A DNA stretch of 64,000 bases, taken from Arthrobacter_N sp051262515. Its GTDB lineage: Bacteria; Actinomycetota; Actinomycetes; Actinomycetales; Micrococcaceae. The stretch covers positions 186,001 to 250,000 of the forward strand of contig NZ_JBIMER010000002.1 of assembly GCF_051262515.1 (NCBI RefSeq). Reading direction: 5' to 3'. The notes below the pieces were generated by a model, which did no database searches, was not told the origin of the DNA, and worked only from the letters and a program-made list of their open reading frames with translations. Shown in pieces: positions 26,224 through 35,341 of the stretch. A program made the translations under genes and the position numbers. Numbering within the stretch: the first letter of the stretch is position 1; each line of letters starts with the position of its first letter.

Positions 26224-29200
26224 GCAACCCCATCGCCCACACGCCGGAAGAGCTGGCCGATCTGCTCGGCCAGCACCAGCCGACGCCTGAACAGTCCCGG
26301 ATCATCAGTTCCCCCCTGGCGCCGATGCTGGTTATCGCCGGCGCGGGATCGGGCAAAACGGCCACGATGGCAGACCGCGTCGTCTGGCTGGTGGCCAACG
26401 GGCTGGTAGCCCCCGATGAGATTCTCGGGGTCACCTTCACACGCAAGGCCGCCGGTGAGCTGGCCCAGCGCATCCGGCAACAGCTGGCCACCCTGGCCGC
26501 GAGCGGCCTGGTCCCGTCGTCGGACGATCGGGGAGAGGCCCCGTTGGAGCCAACCGTCTCGACCTACCACTCCTATGCGAACACCCTCGTTCAGGACCAC
26601 GGACTGCGCATCGGGGTCGAGAGCGACACAATGCTGCTCGGTGGAGCGCAGGCCTGGCAACTGGCGGCGACGGTCGTAGAGGAGTACAACGGCACCCACG
26701 AACACCTCATGGCCTCGAAATCCACGCTCATCGACGCCGTGGTGACGTTCGCCGGGGAATGCGCCGAACACCTGGTGGAGCGTGCCGACGCCCGCGGGCA
26801 CTTGGACGGCCTCATCGCGCAGTTGGAGACCCTTCCGTATCGCGAGGGGAAACAGGCCGCGAGATCCCAGAAGGGAACCGAGCTTCTCAACAAGTTGCGG
26901 ACCCGCGCGACGGTCGCAGAGCTGGCAGCCCGGTACGCCGAGGCGAAACAGCTGCGCGGCGTGCTGGACTACGGGGACCTCGTTGCCCTGGCCGCGCGGA
27001 TCGCACGCACCGTGCCAGCCGCCGGAGAGGCGGAGCGCCAACGCTACAAGGTGGTGCTGCTCGACGAATTCCAGGACACGTCCCATGCACAGATGGTCCT
27101 CTTCGCCAACCTCTTCCGCGGCGGACACGCCATTACCGCCGTCGGAGACCCGAACCAATCGATCTACGGGTTCCGCGGCGCGTCGGCCGGCCAACTCTTT
27201 CGTTTTCCGCAGGAATTCCCCGAGGTCTTGGCCGACGGCTCCCGGAAGCCGTCGGACGTCGCCTTCCTGACGACCGCCTGGCGGAACTCCGTCAACATCC
27301 TCCAGGCGGCGAACGCAGTCTCCGCCGCCCTGAACAAGGCCGACCCGAACCGGGCCGCGGGGCGGATCGAGGTCCCACCGCTGGTGGCCAGCCCGTTCGC
27401 CGGTACCGGTCGCGTCGAGCTCAGCCGCCACGCCACGAGCGGGGACGAGGCGAAGCACCTTGCCAGAAGGTTGCTCACGGAACACCACGACTTCCGCTCC
27501 GCACACGGCCGCGCTCCCACCATGGCGGTGCTCTGCCGCACACGCGGACAGTTGGCCGGGATTGCGGATGCGCTGGTGGAGCAGGGCATCCCGTACGAAA
27601 TCGTCGGACTCGGCGGCCTCCTCGGGATGCCGGAGGTCACGGATCTGGTCGCGACCTTGCGCGTTCTCGTGGACCCCTCGCGTTCGGATGCGCTCGTGCG
27701 GCTGCTGGCCGGGGCGCGCTGGCGTATTGGACCTGCCGACCTGATGGCGTTCGCCGACTGGTCCCGATTCCTCGCCCGTCGCCGCGAGGCCGCCATCCGC
27801 CACCGGCGTCCCCTCGACGTGGAGTCGCCCGACGAAGTCGGGGACGCGAACCGCGCCGAGGCGCGGGCGGAACTGTCGGAGGCGGCGAGTCTCGTGGAGG
27901 CGCTGGACTGGCTGCCCCAACCCGGTTGGACGAGCCAGGACGGACGATCGCTGACCGATGCGGCCCATGAACGCCTGACCCGGCTACAGCACGAGATCCG
28001 GCACCTGCGGACCTTTGTGGACGACGATCTGCCCACCCTGCTCCACGAGATCGAGCACGCCCTCCAACTGGATATCGAAGTGGCCGCAAAGCCCGGCGTC
28101 GGCATCCATGCGGCGCGGCGGCACCTGGATGCCTTCGCCGATGTCGCAGCCGGGTATTCGGACTCCGCACTGCGCACCGACCTCGCGGGATTCTTGGCCT
28201 GGCTCGACGCCGCCGCGGCCAAGGAAGGCGGACTGGAGGTCGTTCAGCAGGAGGCCACGGAGGAGGCCGTGCAACTCCTGACGATCCACGCGTCCAAGGG
28301 CCTCGAATGGGATGTCGTAGCGGTAACTGGACTGAACGAGGGCGTCTTCCCCTCGGCGCGCGATTCCCGATGGACGTCGGGGGACAGTGCGTTGCCTTGG
28401 CCGCTGCGCGGGGACCGGCACGACCTCCCGCAGTGGGACACCGATCAGCCCAGTCTGTTCGAGGCACTCGAAGCCGAGCAGGAGTTCCGATCACGGGTGA
28501 TCGGCCATGGCGAGGCCGAGGAGCGGCGGCTGGCGTACGTTGCGCTGACGCGTGCCCGTGACCTCCTGCTCTGTTCGGCGACCGTGTGGACCGGAACGCG
28601 CTCCAAGCCCACCCTGCCGTCCATGTTCTTCAACGACTTGCTGCCTTTGACGGACGGGCCGACGCCGCCGGCCTCTTGTGGACACTGGGTCGGGGACGAC
28701 GAAGCGCCGGCTGAGAACCCGTTCCGCGAGGAACCGGTGCAGGCGGTATGGCCCTACGATCCGCTCGAAGGACCCATAAGGATCCGCGGCTCCGTGGAGG
28801 AGCCGGTGCGTGCGGGGCGCCGGCGGGCGATGGAGGCCGCGGCCGCGGCCGTCCGCTCAGCCATGGACGAGCTCTCGGCCGGCGACTCCGGAGAATCGGC
28901 GGCCATTGACGCGCGGCGGGCGATCCAAACAGACGTGGGCCGGTCTTGGGCCGACGAGGCCTGCCTGCTACTAGCCGTCCACGAAGGTGGGTTGGAGCAG
29001 CCGAACAATGCCGCCGTTCCGCGGCACGTGCGGGCGTCGCTGTTCGTGGAAATCGCCACCGATACGGATGCCGTGCTCCGCCAAATGCGCCGCCCCGTGC
29101 CCCGCCGGCCCGGTATCGCCGCCCGCAAGGGCACGGCGTTCCACGCCTGGGTCGAGGAGCACTACGGGACCACCGGCATGCTGGACCTCGGGGAATTCCC

Positions 29201-29654
29201 GGGTTCGGCGGACGCGTACGTCGAGGACATGTACGGACTCGACGACATGAAGGCGGCTTTCCTCGCCTCCGAATGGGCCGAGCGGCAACCGGCCTTCGTG
29301 GAGGTGCCGTTGGAGACGCCCGTGGGACCGGTGACGGTGCGCGGCAGGATCGACGCGGTGTTCAGCGAGCGGCGGTCCGATGGGACCACGCTCTGGACGC
29401 TCGTCGACTGGAAGACCGGGCGGGTGCCCTCCGGCCGTGAAATGGCGATCAAATCCCTGCAGCTGGCTGTGTACCGACTCGGGTGGGCTCGGTTGCAGAA
29501 CATCGACGTCGAACAGGTCCAAGCGGCCTTCTACTACGTCGGGGAGGGGCGGACCGTTCGTCCACACGACCTCGCCGATGAAGCCGCACTGGTGCGCCTG
29601 ATTTCCGACGCGTTTGGGACTACTGCCGGTCCGCCTCCCTCTGATCCACGATGA
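26220..29654 (+). CDS. adnA: AdnA-type helicase-nuclease subunit
   Basis: This is the partner subunit of AdnAB, 1144 aa from the GTG at 26220 that overlaps the adnB stop by 4 nt. The N-terminal SF1A motor shows the Q-motif region PTPEQSRIISS, Walker A GAGSGKTATMADR, motif Ia TFTRKAAGELAQRIR, Walker B VLLDEFQDTSH, GDPNQSIYGFRG, and LTIHASKGLEWDVVAVTGLNEG with ALTRARDLLLC. The C-terminal nuclease has KGTAFHAWVEEHYG, RGRIDAVF and LVDWKTGRVP, with all metal ligands present. The 3' end overlaps the convergent phosphotransferase gene by 35 bp. Confidence 0.9.
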   Translation: MSNPIAHTPEELADLLGQHQPTPEQSRIISSPLAPMLVIAGAGSGKTATMADRVVWLVANGLVAPDEILGVTFTRKAAGELAQRIRQQLATLAASGLVPSSDDRGEAPLEPTVSTYHSYANTLVQDHGLRIGVESDTMLLGGAQAWQLAATVVEEYNGTHEHLMASKSTLIDAVVTFAGECAEHLVERADARGHLDGLIAQLETLPYREGKQAARSQKGTELLNKLRTRATVAELAARYAEAKQLRGVLDYGDLVALAARIARTVPAAGEAERQRYKVVLLDEFQDTSHAQMVLFANLFRGGHAITAVGDPNQSIYGFRGASAGQLFRFPQEFPEVLADGSRKPSDVAFLTTAWRNSVNILQAANAVSAALNKADPNRAAGRIEVPPLVASPFAGTGRVELSRHATSGDEAKHLARRLLTEHHDFRSAHGRAPTMAVLCRTRGQLAGIADALVEQGIPYEIVGLGGLLGMPEVTDLVATLRVLVDPSRSDALVRLLAGARWRIGPADLMAFADWSRFLARRREAAIRHRRPLDVESPDEVGDANRAEARAELSEAASLVEALDWLPQPGWTSQDGRSLTDAAHERLTRLQHEIRHLRTFVDDDLPTLLHEIEHALQLDIEVAAKPGVGIHAARRHLDAFADVAAGYSDSALRTDLAGFLAWLDAAAAKEGGLEVVQQEATEEAVQLLTIHASKGLEWDVVAVTGLNEGVFPSARDSRWTSGDSALPWPLRGDRHDLPQWDTDQPSLFEALEAEQEFRSRVIGHGEAEERRLAYVALTRARDLLLCSATVWTGTRSKPTLPSMFFNDLLPLTDGPTPPASCGHWVGDDEAPAENPFREEPVQAVWPYDPLEGPIRIRGSVEEPVRAGRRRAMEAAAAAVRSAMDELSAGDSGESAAIDARRAIQTDVGRSWADEACLLLAVHEGGLEQPNNAAVPRHVRASLFVEIATDTDAVLRQMRRPVPRRPGIAARKGTAFHAWVEEHYGTTGMLDLGEFPGSADAYVEDMYGLDDMKAAFLASEWAERQPAFVEVPLETPVGPVTVRGRIDAVFSERRSDGTTLWTLVDWKTGRVPSGREMAIKSLQLAVYRLGWARLQNIDVEQVQAAFYYVGEGRTVRPHDLADEAALVRLISDAFGTTAGPPPSDPR

Positions 29655-30963
29655 TCACGGGGATGGCCGACGTGGGGATCTCCGAGGCGGACAGGTCCTT
29701 GGTGTCGGTTGCCTCGGTGGTTTCGGATTCGGTGGTTACATCCGCTTCAGCAGTGGGATCGGCGTCGGGAACGGAAACGGGTGCGACGTCAGGGGTCGGC
29801 GGCACGTTGCCGTCGCGGGGACTCACCGTGCGCTCCGGGCGCGAGATAATCACGGCGTCGTCCAGGTCGTCCAGGTCGTCCACGGCGTCCGCGTTGACGG
29901 CGGGGTCCGAGCCGTCTGCGGCGTGCCCGACCTTGGCGTGCCCTTCATCGTTACCTGCGCCAGCGGCATCGGCATCGGCGTTTCCGTCGACTTCCGCCGG
30001 CGAAGCAGCATCGACCCGGGGCGGTTCGACGATGCTGATGGGCTGTCCGCCGTATTCGGCCACGTCCTCATCCAGTTCGCGCAGCATCTCCTCCGCCTCG
30101 ACGATGCGCTCGGGGTCCTCGCTCGCAATGCCCTTGGCAAGCCACTGTGCGAGCGCGAATTCGGCCGCCAGAGCGGCGCGGCGCATCAGATGCGGGTCGG
30201 CGCGCTCCCCCCGCACGGCCACATAGGCCTCGAGCACCGCATCCGCGAACGACTGTTCGTGGGCGGCGGCAAGCCATGCCAAATCGTCGGCCGGATCCCC
30301 GATCCGCAGGTCGGTCCAGCCGGTCACCGTAGTGACTTTGCCGTCCTCCAGAAGCAGGTTCTCCTCGTGGAGGTCGCCATGGACGACAGTTGGGTTGAAG
30401 CGCCACAGGGCGACGTCTTCCAAGGCGTGTTCCCATCGGCGCAGCAGACGCGCCGGGATGCGCCCGGTCGTCGCCGCCTGGTCCAGCTCGTTGAGCCGGC
30501 GTTGGCGGAATTCGTTCGCCGTGTAGATGGGGAGGTCGGCGCGGTCCACGACTTCCTCCGGCAATCCGTGGATGGCGGCGAGGGCGCGGCCGATGTCCTC
30601 CGCGGTTCGGCCGCCGGCGGCTATCAGGTCCTCGAGGGACAGGGCAGAACCGGGAAGATGGTTGTAGACGAATGTCCTGAGTGCCCCTTGGCGGACCGTG
30701 CCCGCGACGGACGGCAGGCGGAACGGCAACTCCGCCCGGATACCCGGGGTGAAGGACCGCAACGCCGTGAGTTCGGTCTCCAACCGCATGCTCGCCTCGT
30801 CGTGGCGCGGGGAGCGCACCCGCCAACGGTTCTGCTGGGCGTCGACGATGACGGCCGAGTCGAAATCGTGCGCATCATCCGCCACGGCGGCGACGCCAAC
30901 CGGCGTCAGCCCCGGGACGGCGGCGGTCGCGATGGCGGCAAGTTCCATGGGAGAGCGTTTCAC
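29620..30963 (-). CDS. Phosphotransferase (aminoglycoside/macrolide phosphotransferase-like fold) with long acidic tail
   Basis: This protein kinase-like small-molecule phosphotransferase has 447 aa; its substrate is unknown. The Brenner catalytic loop is VVHGDLHEENLLLEDG (His195), and the metal-binding Asp lies in GWTDLRIGDPADDLAWL. Residues from about 300 onward form a low-complexity acidic and Ala-rich tail, including a DDLDDLDD repeat, without a recognisable fold. The GTG at 30963 is preceded by GGGAG; an ATG at 30948 is possible. The gene is divergent from nudC and its last 35 bp lie opposite the end of adnA. The fold resembles macrolide 2'-phosphotransferases, but a resistance role is not supported by the sequence alone. 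Confidence 0.78.
   Translation of the reverse strand: MKRSPMELAAIATAAVPGLTPVGVAAVADDAHDFDSAVIVDAQQNRWRVRSPRHDEASMRLETELTALRSFTPGIRAELPFRLPSVAGTVRQGALRTFVYNHLPGSALSLEDLIAAGGRTAEDIGRALAAIHGLPEEVVDRADLPIYTANEFRQRRLNELDQAATTGRIPARLLRRWEHALEDVALWRFNPTVVHGDLHEENLLLEDGKVTTVTGWTDLRIGDPADDLAWLAAAHEQSFADAVLEAYVAVRGERADPHLMRRAALAAEFALAQWLAKGIASEDPERIVEAEEMLRELDEDVAEYGGQPISIVEPPRVDAASPAEVDGNADADAAGAGNDEGHAKVGHAADGSDPAVNADAVDDLDDLDDAVIISRPERTVSPRDGNVPPTPDVAPVSVPDADPTAEADVTTESETTEATDTKDLSASEIPTSAIPVIIVDQREADRQ
29857..29881. repeat. Nine-base tandem repeat in the phosphotransferase tail
   Basis: The unit gtccaggtc recurs almost three times and encodes the acidic DDLDDLDD stretch. It is in a region without known fold and could vary in copy number by slippage. 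Confidence 0.5.
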
Positions 30964-31080
30964 GTCTCCCACCGTATGCGCAGGAGCGGCCGAGCGGTGC
31001 CGTGGAACGGCGGCGAGTCGCGGGAAGGAGCATCGTTCCACAGGATGCGGACCGGTGTGCGGACCGCCTGCCCGTGTCAG

Positions 31081-31086
31081 TACGGT
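31081..31086 (+). promoter_or_regulatory. -10 element of a leaderless nudC promoter
   Basis: TACGGT ends 6 nt before the ATG at 31093. Confidence 0.4.
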
Positions 31087-31092
31087 AGGTAC

Positions 31093-32079
31093 ATGACTTT
31101 TCGCCAAGCCGACTCCGTCGACAGCGCCGCGGTACCCGGACGGGCCGCCGGCGTCGTGGACGCCGGAGCATTTCCACCGCTGGGCGAACTGCCCTTGACC
31201 CGCGGAACCGTGGACCGCGGCTGCGAGCGGCGCGCTGACGAGGAATGGCTGCCGGGTCTGCTGGAGGATCCGCGCACCCGCGTCCTGCGGCTGGTCGGCG
31301 GCAAGGCCCCCGTCGGAGACGGTGCCCTGCTTCTGAGTGGTCCGGAGGCCGCCGCCGAAGCCGAACTCGTCGTTTACCTCGGCCGTGTGTCCGGCGAGGA
31401 AGTCGTGTTGGCCGTCCTGCCCGAGATTCCGGAACAGGCCGGAGGCGGAACGGAATGGCAGGGTCTGCGCGACGTCGCCGCGGGGCTGGCCGCGCACGAG
31501 GGCGCGCTGTTCGTCGAGGCGTTGGCGATCGCCAATTGGCATGCCAATCACCGGCACTGCCCGCGCTGCGGCGCGGCGACCGGCGTCGTGCAAAGCGGTT
31601 GGGTGCGGAAGTGCCCGCAGGACGGTTCCCTGCACTTCCCGCGCACTGATCCCGCCATCATCGTGGCCATCACCGACGAACTGGACCGCCTGTTGCTGGG
31701 CGCCAACGCGCAGTGGGGAGGGCAACGGTTTTCGACCCTCGCCGGATTCGTCGAGCCGGGCGAAACGCTCGAGGCCGCCGTGGTGCGCGAGGTCGCCGAG
31801 GAGGCGGGTGTGTCGGTGCACTCGCCGCGCTATGTCGGTTCCCAGCCGTGGCCGTTCCCCGCGTCGCTGATGTGCGGCTTCACCGCCAAGTCGGCATCCA
31901 CCGCCACGGTCCCCGACGGCGAGGAGATCGTCGCGCTGCGTTGGTTCACGCGGGAGGAGCTCGCCCGCGAGGTGGAGGAGGGCACGATTTCGGTGCCCTC
32001 GGGAGTGTCCATCGCCAGTGCGCTCGTCGAGCAGTGGTACGGCGCGCCGCTTCCCGAACCGCGCCGTCTGGAGAACTAG
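31093..32079 (+). CDS. nudC: NAD(+) diphosphatase / NADH pyrophosphatase
   Basis: This Nudix hydrolase of 328 aa cleaves NAD(H) to AMP and nicotinamide mononucleotide, and in some bacteria it decaps NAD-capped RNA. The middle zinc ribbon begins HCPRCGAATG and its second Cys is in VRKCPQDGS. The Nudix box GFVEPGETLEAAVVREVAEEAGV is complete. The NudC-specific motif SQPWPFPASLM follows. The N-terminal domain is divergent, as is usual. The gene is followed after 5 nt by uvrD2, the same order as nudC-uvrD2 in Mycobacterium. Confidence 0.93.
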   Translation: MTFRQADSVDSAAVPGRAAGVVDAGAFPPLGELPLTRGTVDRGCERRADEEWLPGLLEDPRTRVLRLVGGKAPVGDGALLLSGPEAAAEAELVVYLGRVSGEEVVLAVLPEIPEQAGGGTEWQGLRDVAAGLAAHEGALFVEALAIANWHANHRHCPRCGAATGVVQSGWVRKCPQDGSLHFPRTDPAIIVAITDELDRLLLGANAQWGGQRFSTLAGFVEPGETLEAAVVREVAEEAGVSVHSPRYVGSQPWPFPASLMCGFTAKSASTATVPDGEEIVALRWFTREELAREVEEGTISVPSGVSIASALVEQWYGAPLPEPRRLEN

Positions 32080-32084
32080 GAGCC

Positions 32085-34205
32085 ATGCCCACCACCCTCG
32101 AAGAGAAGATCCTGGGCGGACTCGACGACGAGCAGCGGGAGGTCGCCACCACGCTCGGCGGTCCTCTCTGCGTGCTCGCCGGCGCCGGAACCGGCAAGAC
32201 CCGCGCCATCACGCACCGGATCGCCTATGGAGTCCACTCCGGTGTCTACAAGCCGAACCAGGTCTTGGCGGTGACCTTCACCGCGCGCGCCGCCAGCGAA
32301 ATGCGCACCCGACTGCGGGACCTCGAGGCCGGCGGTGTCCAGGCCCGGACGTTCCACGCGGCCGCCCTGCGCCAGCTCCAGTACTTCTGGCCCCAGGCCA
32401 TCGGAGGCCAGCTGCCCGCGATCGTCGACCACAAGGCGCAGCTGGTCGCGGAGGCGGCCCGGCGCCTGCGGATCAGCACGGATCGGGCCGCCATCCGCGA
32501 CCTCGCCGCGGAGATCGAGTGGGCCAAGGTCTCCATGCACACGCCGGAGGGCTACACCGCCGCGGCCGCCTCCCGCGTGCCGCCCGCCGGGCTGGACCTC
32601 ACCACGGTCTCGCGGCTCTTCCAGTCCTACGAGGACGTGAAGACCGACCGGAACATGATCGACTTCGAGGACGTCCTACTGCTGACGGTCGGGATTCTGG
32701 ACGAGGACCCCAAGGTGGGCGCCGCGGTCCGCGAACAGTACCGCCACTTCGTGGTCGACGAGTACCAGGACGTTTCTCCGCTGCAACAGCGTCTCCTGGA
32801 CCTTTGGCTCGGCGGGCGCGAGGAGCTGTGCGTCGTCGGCGACTCCAGCCAGACCATCTACTCCTTCACCGGCGCCACGCCGGCGCACCTGCTGGATTTC
32901 ACCCTGCGCTATCCCGAGGCGCCCGTGGTCAAGCTCGTCCGCGACTACCGGTCAACCCCTCAGGTGGTCCACCTCGCCAACCGGTTGCTGGCCGGACGGC
33001 GCCTGGAGCCGGGGGTGCCCGCCGGGACGGCGAAGTGGCCCGAGCCCTTGGAGCTCATGGCGCAAAGGGAAACCGGCCCCGATCCGGAATTCATCGAATG
33101 CAGCGACGACGAGGCGGAGGCGGCCCACGTCGCCCAGCGGATCCGCGCGCTCGTCGAATCGGGTGTGCAGGCCGCGCAGATCGCGGTCTTGTTCCGCACC
33201 AACGGGCAGTCGGAGGCGTACGAACAGGCCCTCGCCTCGGCCGGCATCGGCTACCAGCTGCGCGGCGGCGAGCGGTTCTTCCAGCGCCGCGAGGTGCGCG
33301 ACGCCATCCTGCAGCTTCGGGCGGCCTCCCGCACCCCAACGGACGACGCCGTCCCCCAGCTGTGCCGAGACGTCCTGGCCTCGCTCGGCTACTCCGGTGA
33401 GGCTCCGGCCGGCGGCGGGGCGGTCCGCGAACGCTGGGAATCCCTGAACGCGCTCGTCGCGCTCGCCGGGGAACTGGCCACCGCACGTGCGGGCCGTGAG
33501 ACACCTTTTACGCTGACCGAATTCGTGGCCGAACTCGACGAGCGTGCGGCCACCCAGCACGCGCCGACGGTCCAGGGAGTCACCCTCGCCTCGTTGCACT
33601 CCGCCAAGGGGCTGGAATGGGACGCGGTGTTCCTGGTCGGGTTGAGCGAGGGGCTCATGCCGATCTCCTTCGCGGACGAGCAGGCCGATTACGACGAGGA
33701 ACGGCGCCTGCTCTACGTCGGAATCACCCGTGCGCGCATCCACTTGTCCCTAAGCTGGTCGCTCTCCCGGACCCCGGGCGGGCGGGCGGGCAGGCGTCCG
33801 TCGCGTTTCCTCGACGGGCTGCGGCCCGCGGCCGCCGGCAGGGCTGGACGGGAAGCGGCCCGCCCGGCCAGGCGCCGCAAGGCGGCCGGCCCGCCCACGT
33901 GCCGTGTCTGTGGGTCCATGCTGTCATCCGCCGCCGAACGCAAGCTCGGCCGTTGCGGCGGCTGCCCGCCGGGATACGACGAGGCCGTCTTCGATGGGCT
34001 CCGAGCCTGGCGCCTCAGGGTGTCCCAGGAGGCCGAGGTGCCGGCCTTCGTGGTGTTCACCGACGCCACGCTGATGGCGATCGCGGAGGCGATGCCGGAA
34101 AACGCGACCGGGCTCGCCAAGGTCGTCGGCGTGGGCGCCAGCAAGCTCGAACGCTACGGACAGGACGTATTGGACATCATCAACGCGGGCGCCGAATCCG
34201 CCTGA
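32085..34205 (+). CDS. uvrD2: UvrD2-type SF1 DNA helicase with Cys4 motif and HRDC domain
   Basis: This 3'-5' helicase has 706 aa. The motor core shows DEQREVATTLGGP (Q motif), Walker A GAGTGKTRAITHR, Walker B HFVVDEYQDVSP, GDSSQTIYSFTGA, TLASLHSAKGLEWDAVFLVG and LYVGITRARIHL. It is followed by an Arg/Ala-rich linker, a tetracysteine module (CRVCGSML...CGGCPPGYD) and a C-terminal HRDC domain (about residues 620-706). In mycobacterial UvrD2 the Cys4 module is needed for helicase activity and HRDC for DNA-independent ATPase control; this is knowledge of the family. It lies 5 nt after nudC with AGGAG before the ATG. Confidence 0.93.
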   Translation: MPTTLEEKILGGLDDEQREVATTLGGPLCVLAGAGTGKTRAITHRIAYGVHSGVYKPNQVLAVTFTARAASEMRTRLRDLEAGGVQARTFHAAALRQLQYFWPQAIGGQLPAIVDHKAQLVAEAARRLRISTDRAAIRDLAAEIEWAKVSMHTPEGYTAAAASRVPPAGLDLTTVSRLFQSYEDVKTDRNMIDFEDVLLLTVGILDEDPKVGAAVREQYRHFVVDEYQDVSPLQQRLLDLWLGGREELCVVGDSSQTIYSFTGATPAHLLDFTLRYPEAPVVKLVRDYRSTPQVVHLANRLLAGRRLEPGVPAGTAKWPEPLELMAQRETGPDPEFIECSDDEAEAAHVAQRIRALVESGVQAAQIAVLFRTNGQSEAYEQALASAGIGYQLRGGERFFQRREVRDAILQLRAASRTPTDDAVPQLCRDVLASLGYSGEAPAGGGAVRERWESLNALVALAGELATARAGRETPFTLTEFVAELDERAATQHAPTVQGVTLASLHSAKGLEWDAVFLVGLSEGLMPISFADEQADYDEERRLLYVGITRARIHLSLSWSLSRTPGGRAGRRPSRFLDGLRPAAAGRAGREAARPARRRKAAGPPTCRVCGSMLSSAAERKLGRCGGCPPGYDEAVFDGLRAWRLRVSQEAEVPAFVVFTDATLMAIAEAMPENATGLAKVVGVGASKLERYGQDVLDIINAGAESA

Positions 34206-34210
34206 GACCG

Positions 34211-35203
34211 CTAGGCGGCGCGCGCTAGGCAGAGGCACCCGGGGCGCGCAACCACCGGCTCGTGCGTCGCCGCGCCGGTCCCGAGGTCCAGGCATAACAC
34301 CGATCCCGCGGCCGCCGGAACGTTGACGCCGTCCACAAGCATCAGGAGCTGCATCACGGCCATGCCCGCCGCCGCCGCCGCGATCGAGATCTCGGGCGAC
34401 GTCGGTGAGACGGCGCATGCGGGGGCCACGGGCGCCGGCATCGTGTGGGACGGCGCGCAATCGAGGCAGGGCGTGAGACCCGGAATGACCAACGGACCCA
34501 CCCGGGCACCTGCATCCGTGAACAGCACGCGCAGATGTGGAATCGGGCTCTGCGCCAGATGGCCGGCGACATCCTCGCGCAACCAATCACGGGCGACGGC
34601 CACCGTGGCATCCGCCTCTTGCGGCGTGCCCCCGAAGCGGGGGGCCCATTCCGGAAAGCGGGTGTGCGGCCAAGCGCGCGCCAGACTCCGCGACAGCGCC
34701 CGCGTGCGCGGCATGCCGAGGTCGGCCAATCGGAACGGGCCCGATCCCAGGTCCCCGGGATCGACGATTCCGGGGTCGCACAGCGCAACGGTGCCGACAC
34801 CGGCGGCGGCCAGCAACGAAGCCACGGCCTGTCCGCAGCGGTCCAGCCCGTGAAGCCGAACCACGGCGCGGGCGCGGCGCTGCACGGACGCGCCTGCATG
34901 CCTTCCATAGGCCGCCGACCACTGGGCGATGTCCGGCGCCAGCGTCGACGCCCGCGTTCCAGGAAGCCGAAAGTCATCCTCCGGCACCAACACCGGAGCG
35001 AGCACCGCGAGCAACTCTTGCTCGCGTTCCGGCGCGAGCCCGGATGGCAGCCTGTCGGACGTCCCGGAATCTTTGGCAAAGCGGGCGATGAAAGCACGAT
35101 CGGCATCGTCCAAACCGTCTATCCACAGCCCCCCGGCTCCGGAACCTATACAGACGGATCCGTCCGTTAGGCTGATGACCCGAAGTCCGGGATTGATTCT
35201 CAT
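34211..35203 (-). CDS. Degenerate ThiF/E1-like protein
   Basis: The protein has 330 aa and an E1-activating-enzyme-like C-terminal two thirds. The region VVRLHGLDRCGQAVASLLAAAGVGTVALCDPG aligns with the GAGGLGSPVA...GVGxxxxxDxD nucleotide-binding strand, but the glycine loop is broken (HGLDRCG) and the following NLxRQ Arg finger is replaced by DLGSGPF. Zinc-type cysteines remain: Cys246/Cys249 (CLDC) and a CLC near the C-terminus. The N-terminal about 110 residues look like the leader-binding or wHTH-like domain seen in azoline-peptide E1-like proteins, but this is uncertain. The gene stands alone with a strong GAGGAGG binding site. I infer loss of adenylation and retention of a protein-binding role. 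Confidence 0.7.
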   Translation of the reverse strand: MRINPGLRVISLTDGSVCIGSGAGGLWIDGLDDADRAFIARFAKDSGTSDRLPSGLAPEREQELLAVLAPVLVPEDDFRLPGTRASTLAPDIAQWSAAYGRHAGASVQRRARAVVRLHGLDRCGQAVASLLAAAGVGTVALCDPGIVDPGDLGSGPFRLADLGMPRTRALSRSLARAWPHTRFPEWAPRFGGTPQEADATVAVARDWLREDVAGHLAQSPIPHLRVLFTDAGARVGPLVIPGLTPCLDCAPSHTMPAPVAPACAVSPTSPEISIAAAAAGMAVMQLLMLVDGVNVPAAAGSVLCLDLGTGAATHEPVVARPGCLCLARAA

Positions 35204-35242
35204 GTGAGCCTCCTCGCAAGGCGTGGATCGACGGTTTCGGGA

Positions 35243-35257
35243 GTGTCATCCTGACAC
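35243..35257. promoter_or_regulatory. Perfect inverted repeat in the divergent ThiF-like/metallopeptidase promoter region
   Basis: GTGTCA-TCC-TGACAC has 6-bp perfect arms, 40 bp before the ThiF-like start and 85 bp before the metallopeptidase start. It could be an operator for either gene. The regulator is unknown. Confidence 0.35.
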
Positions 35258-35341
35258 GGGATTTCCCTCCGACCGGCGCTTTCCACAGCTTTTTGGGGGA
35301 GAGTCGCCCACAACATTCGAGTACGAAAGAGCGGAGTGACC

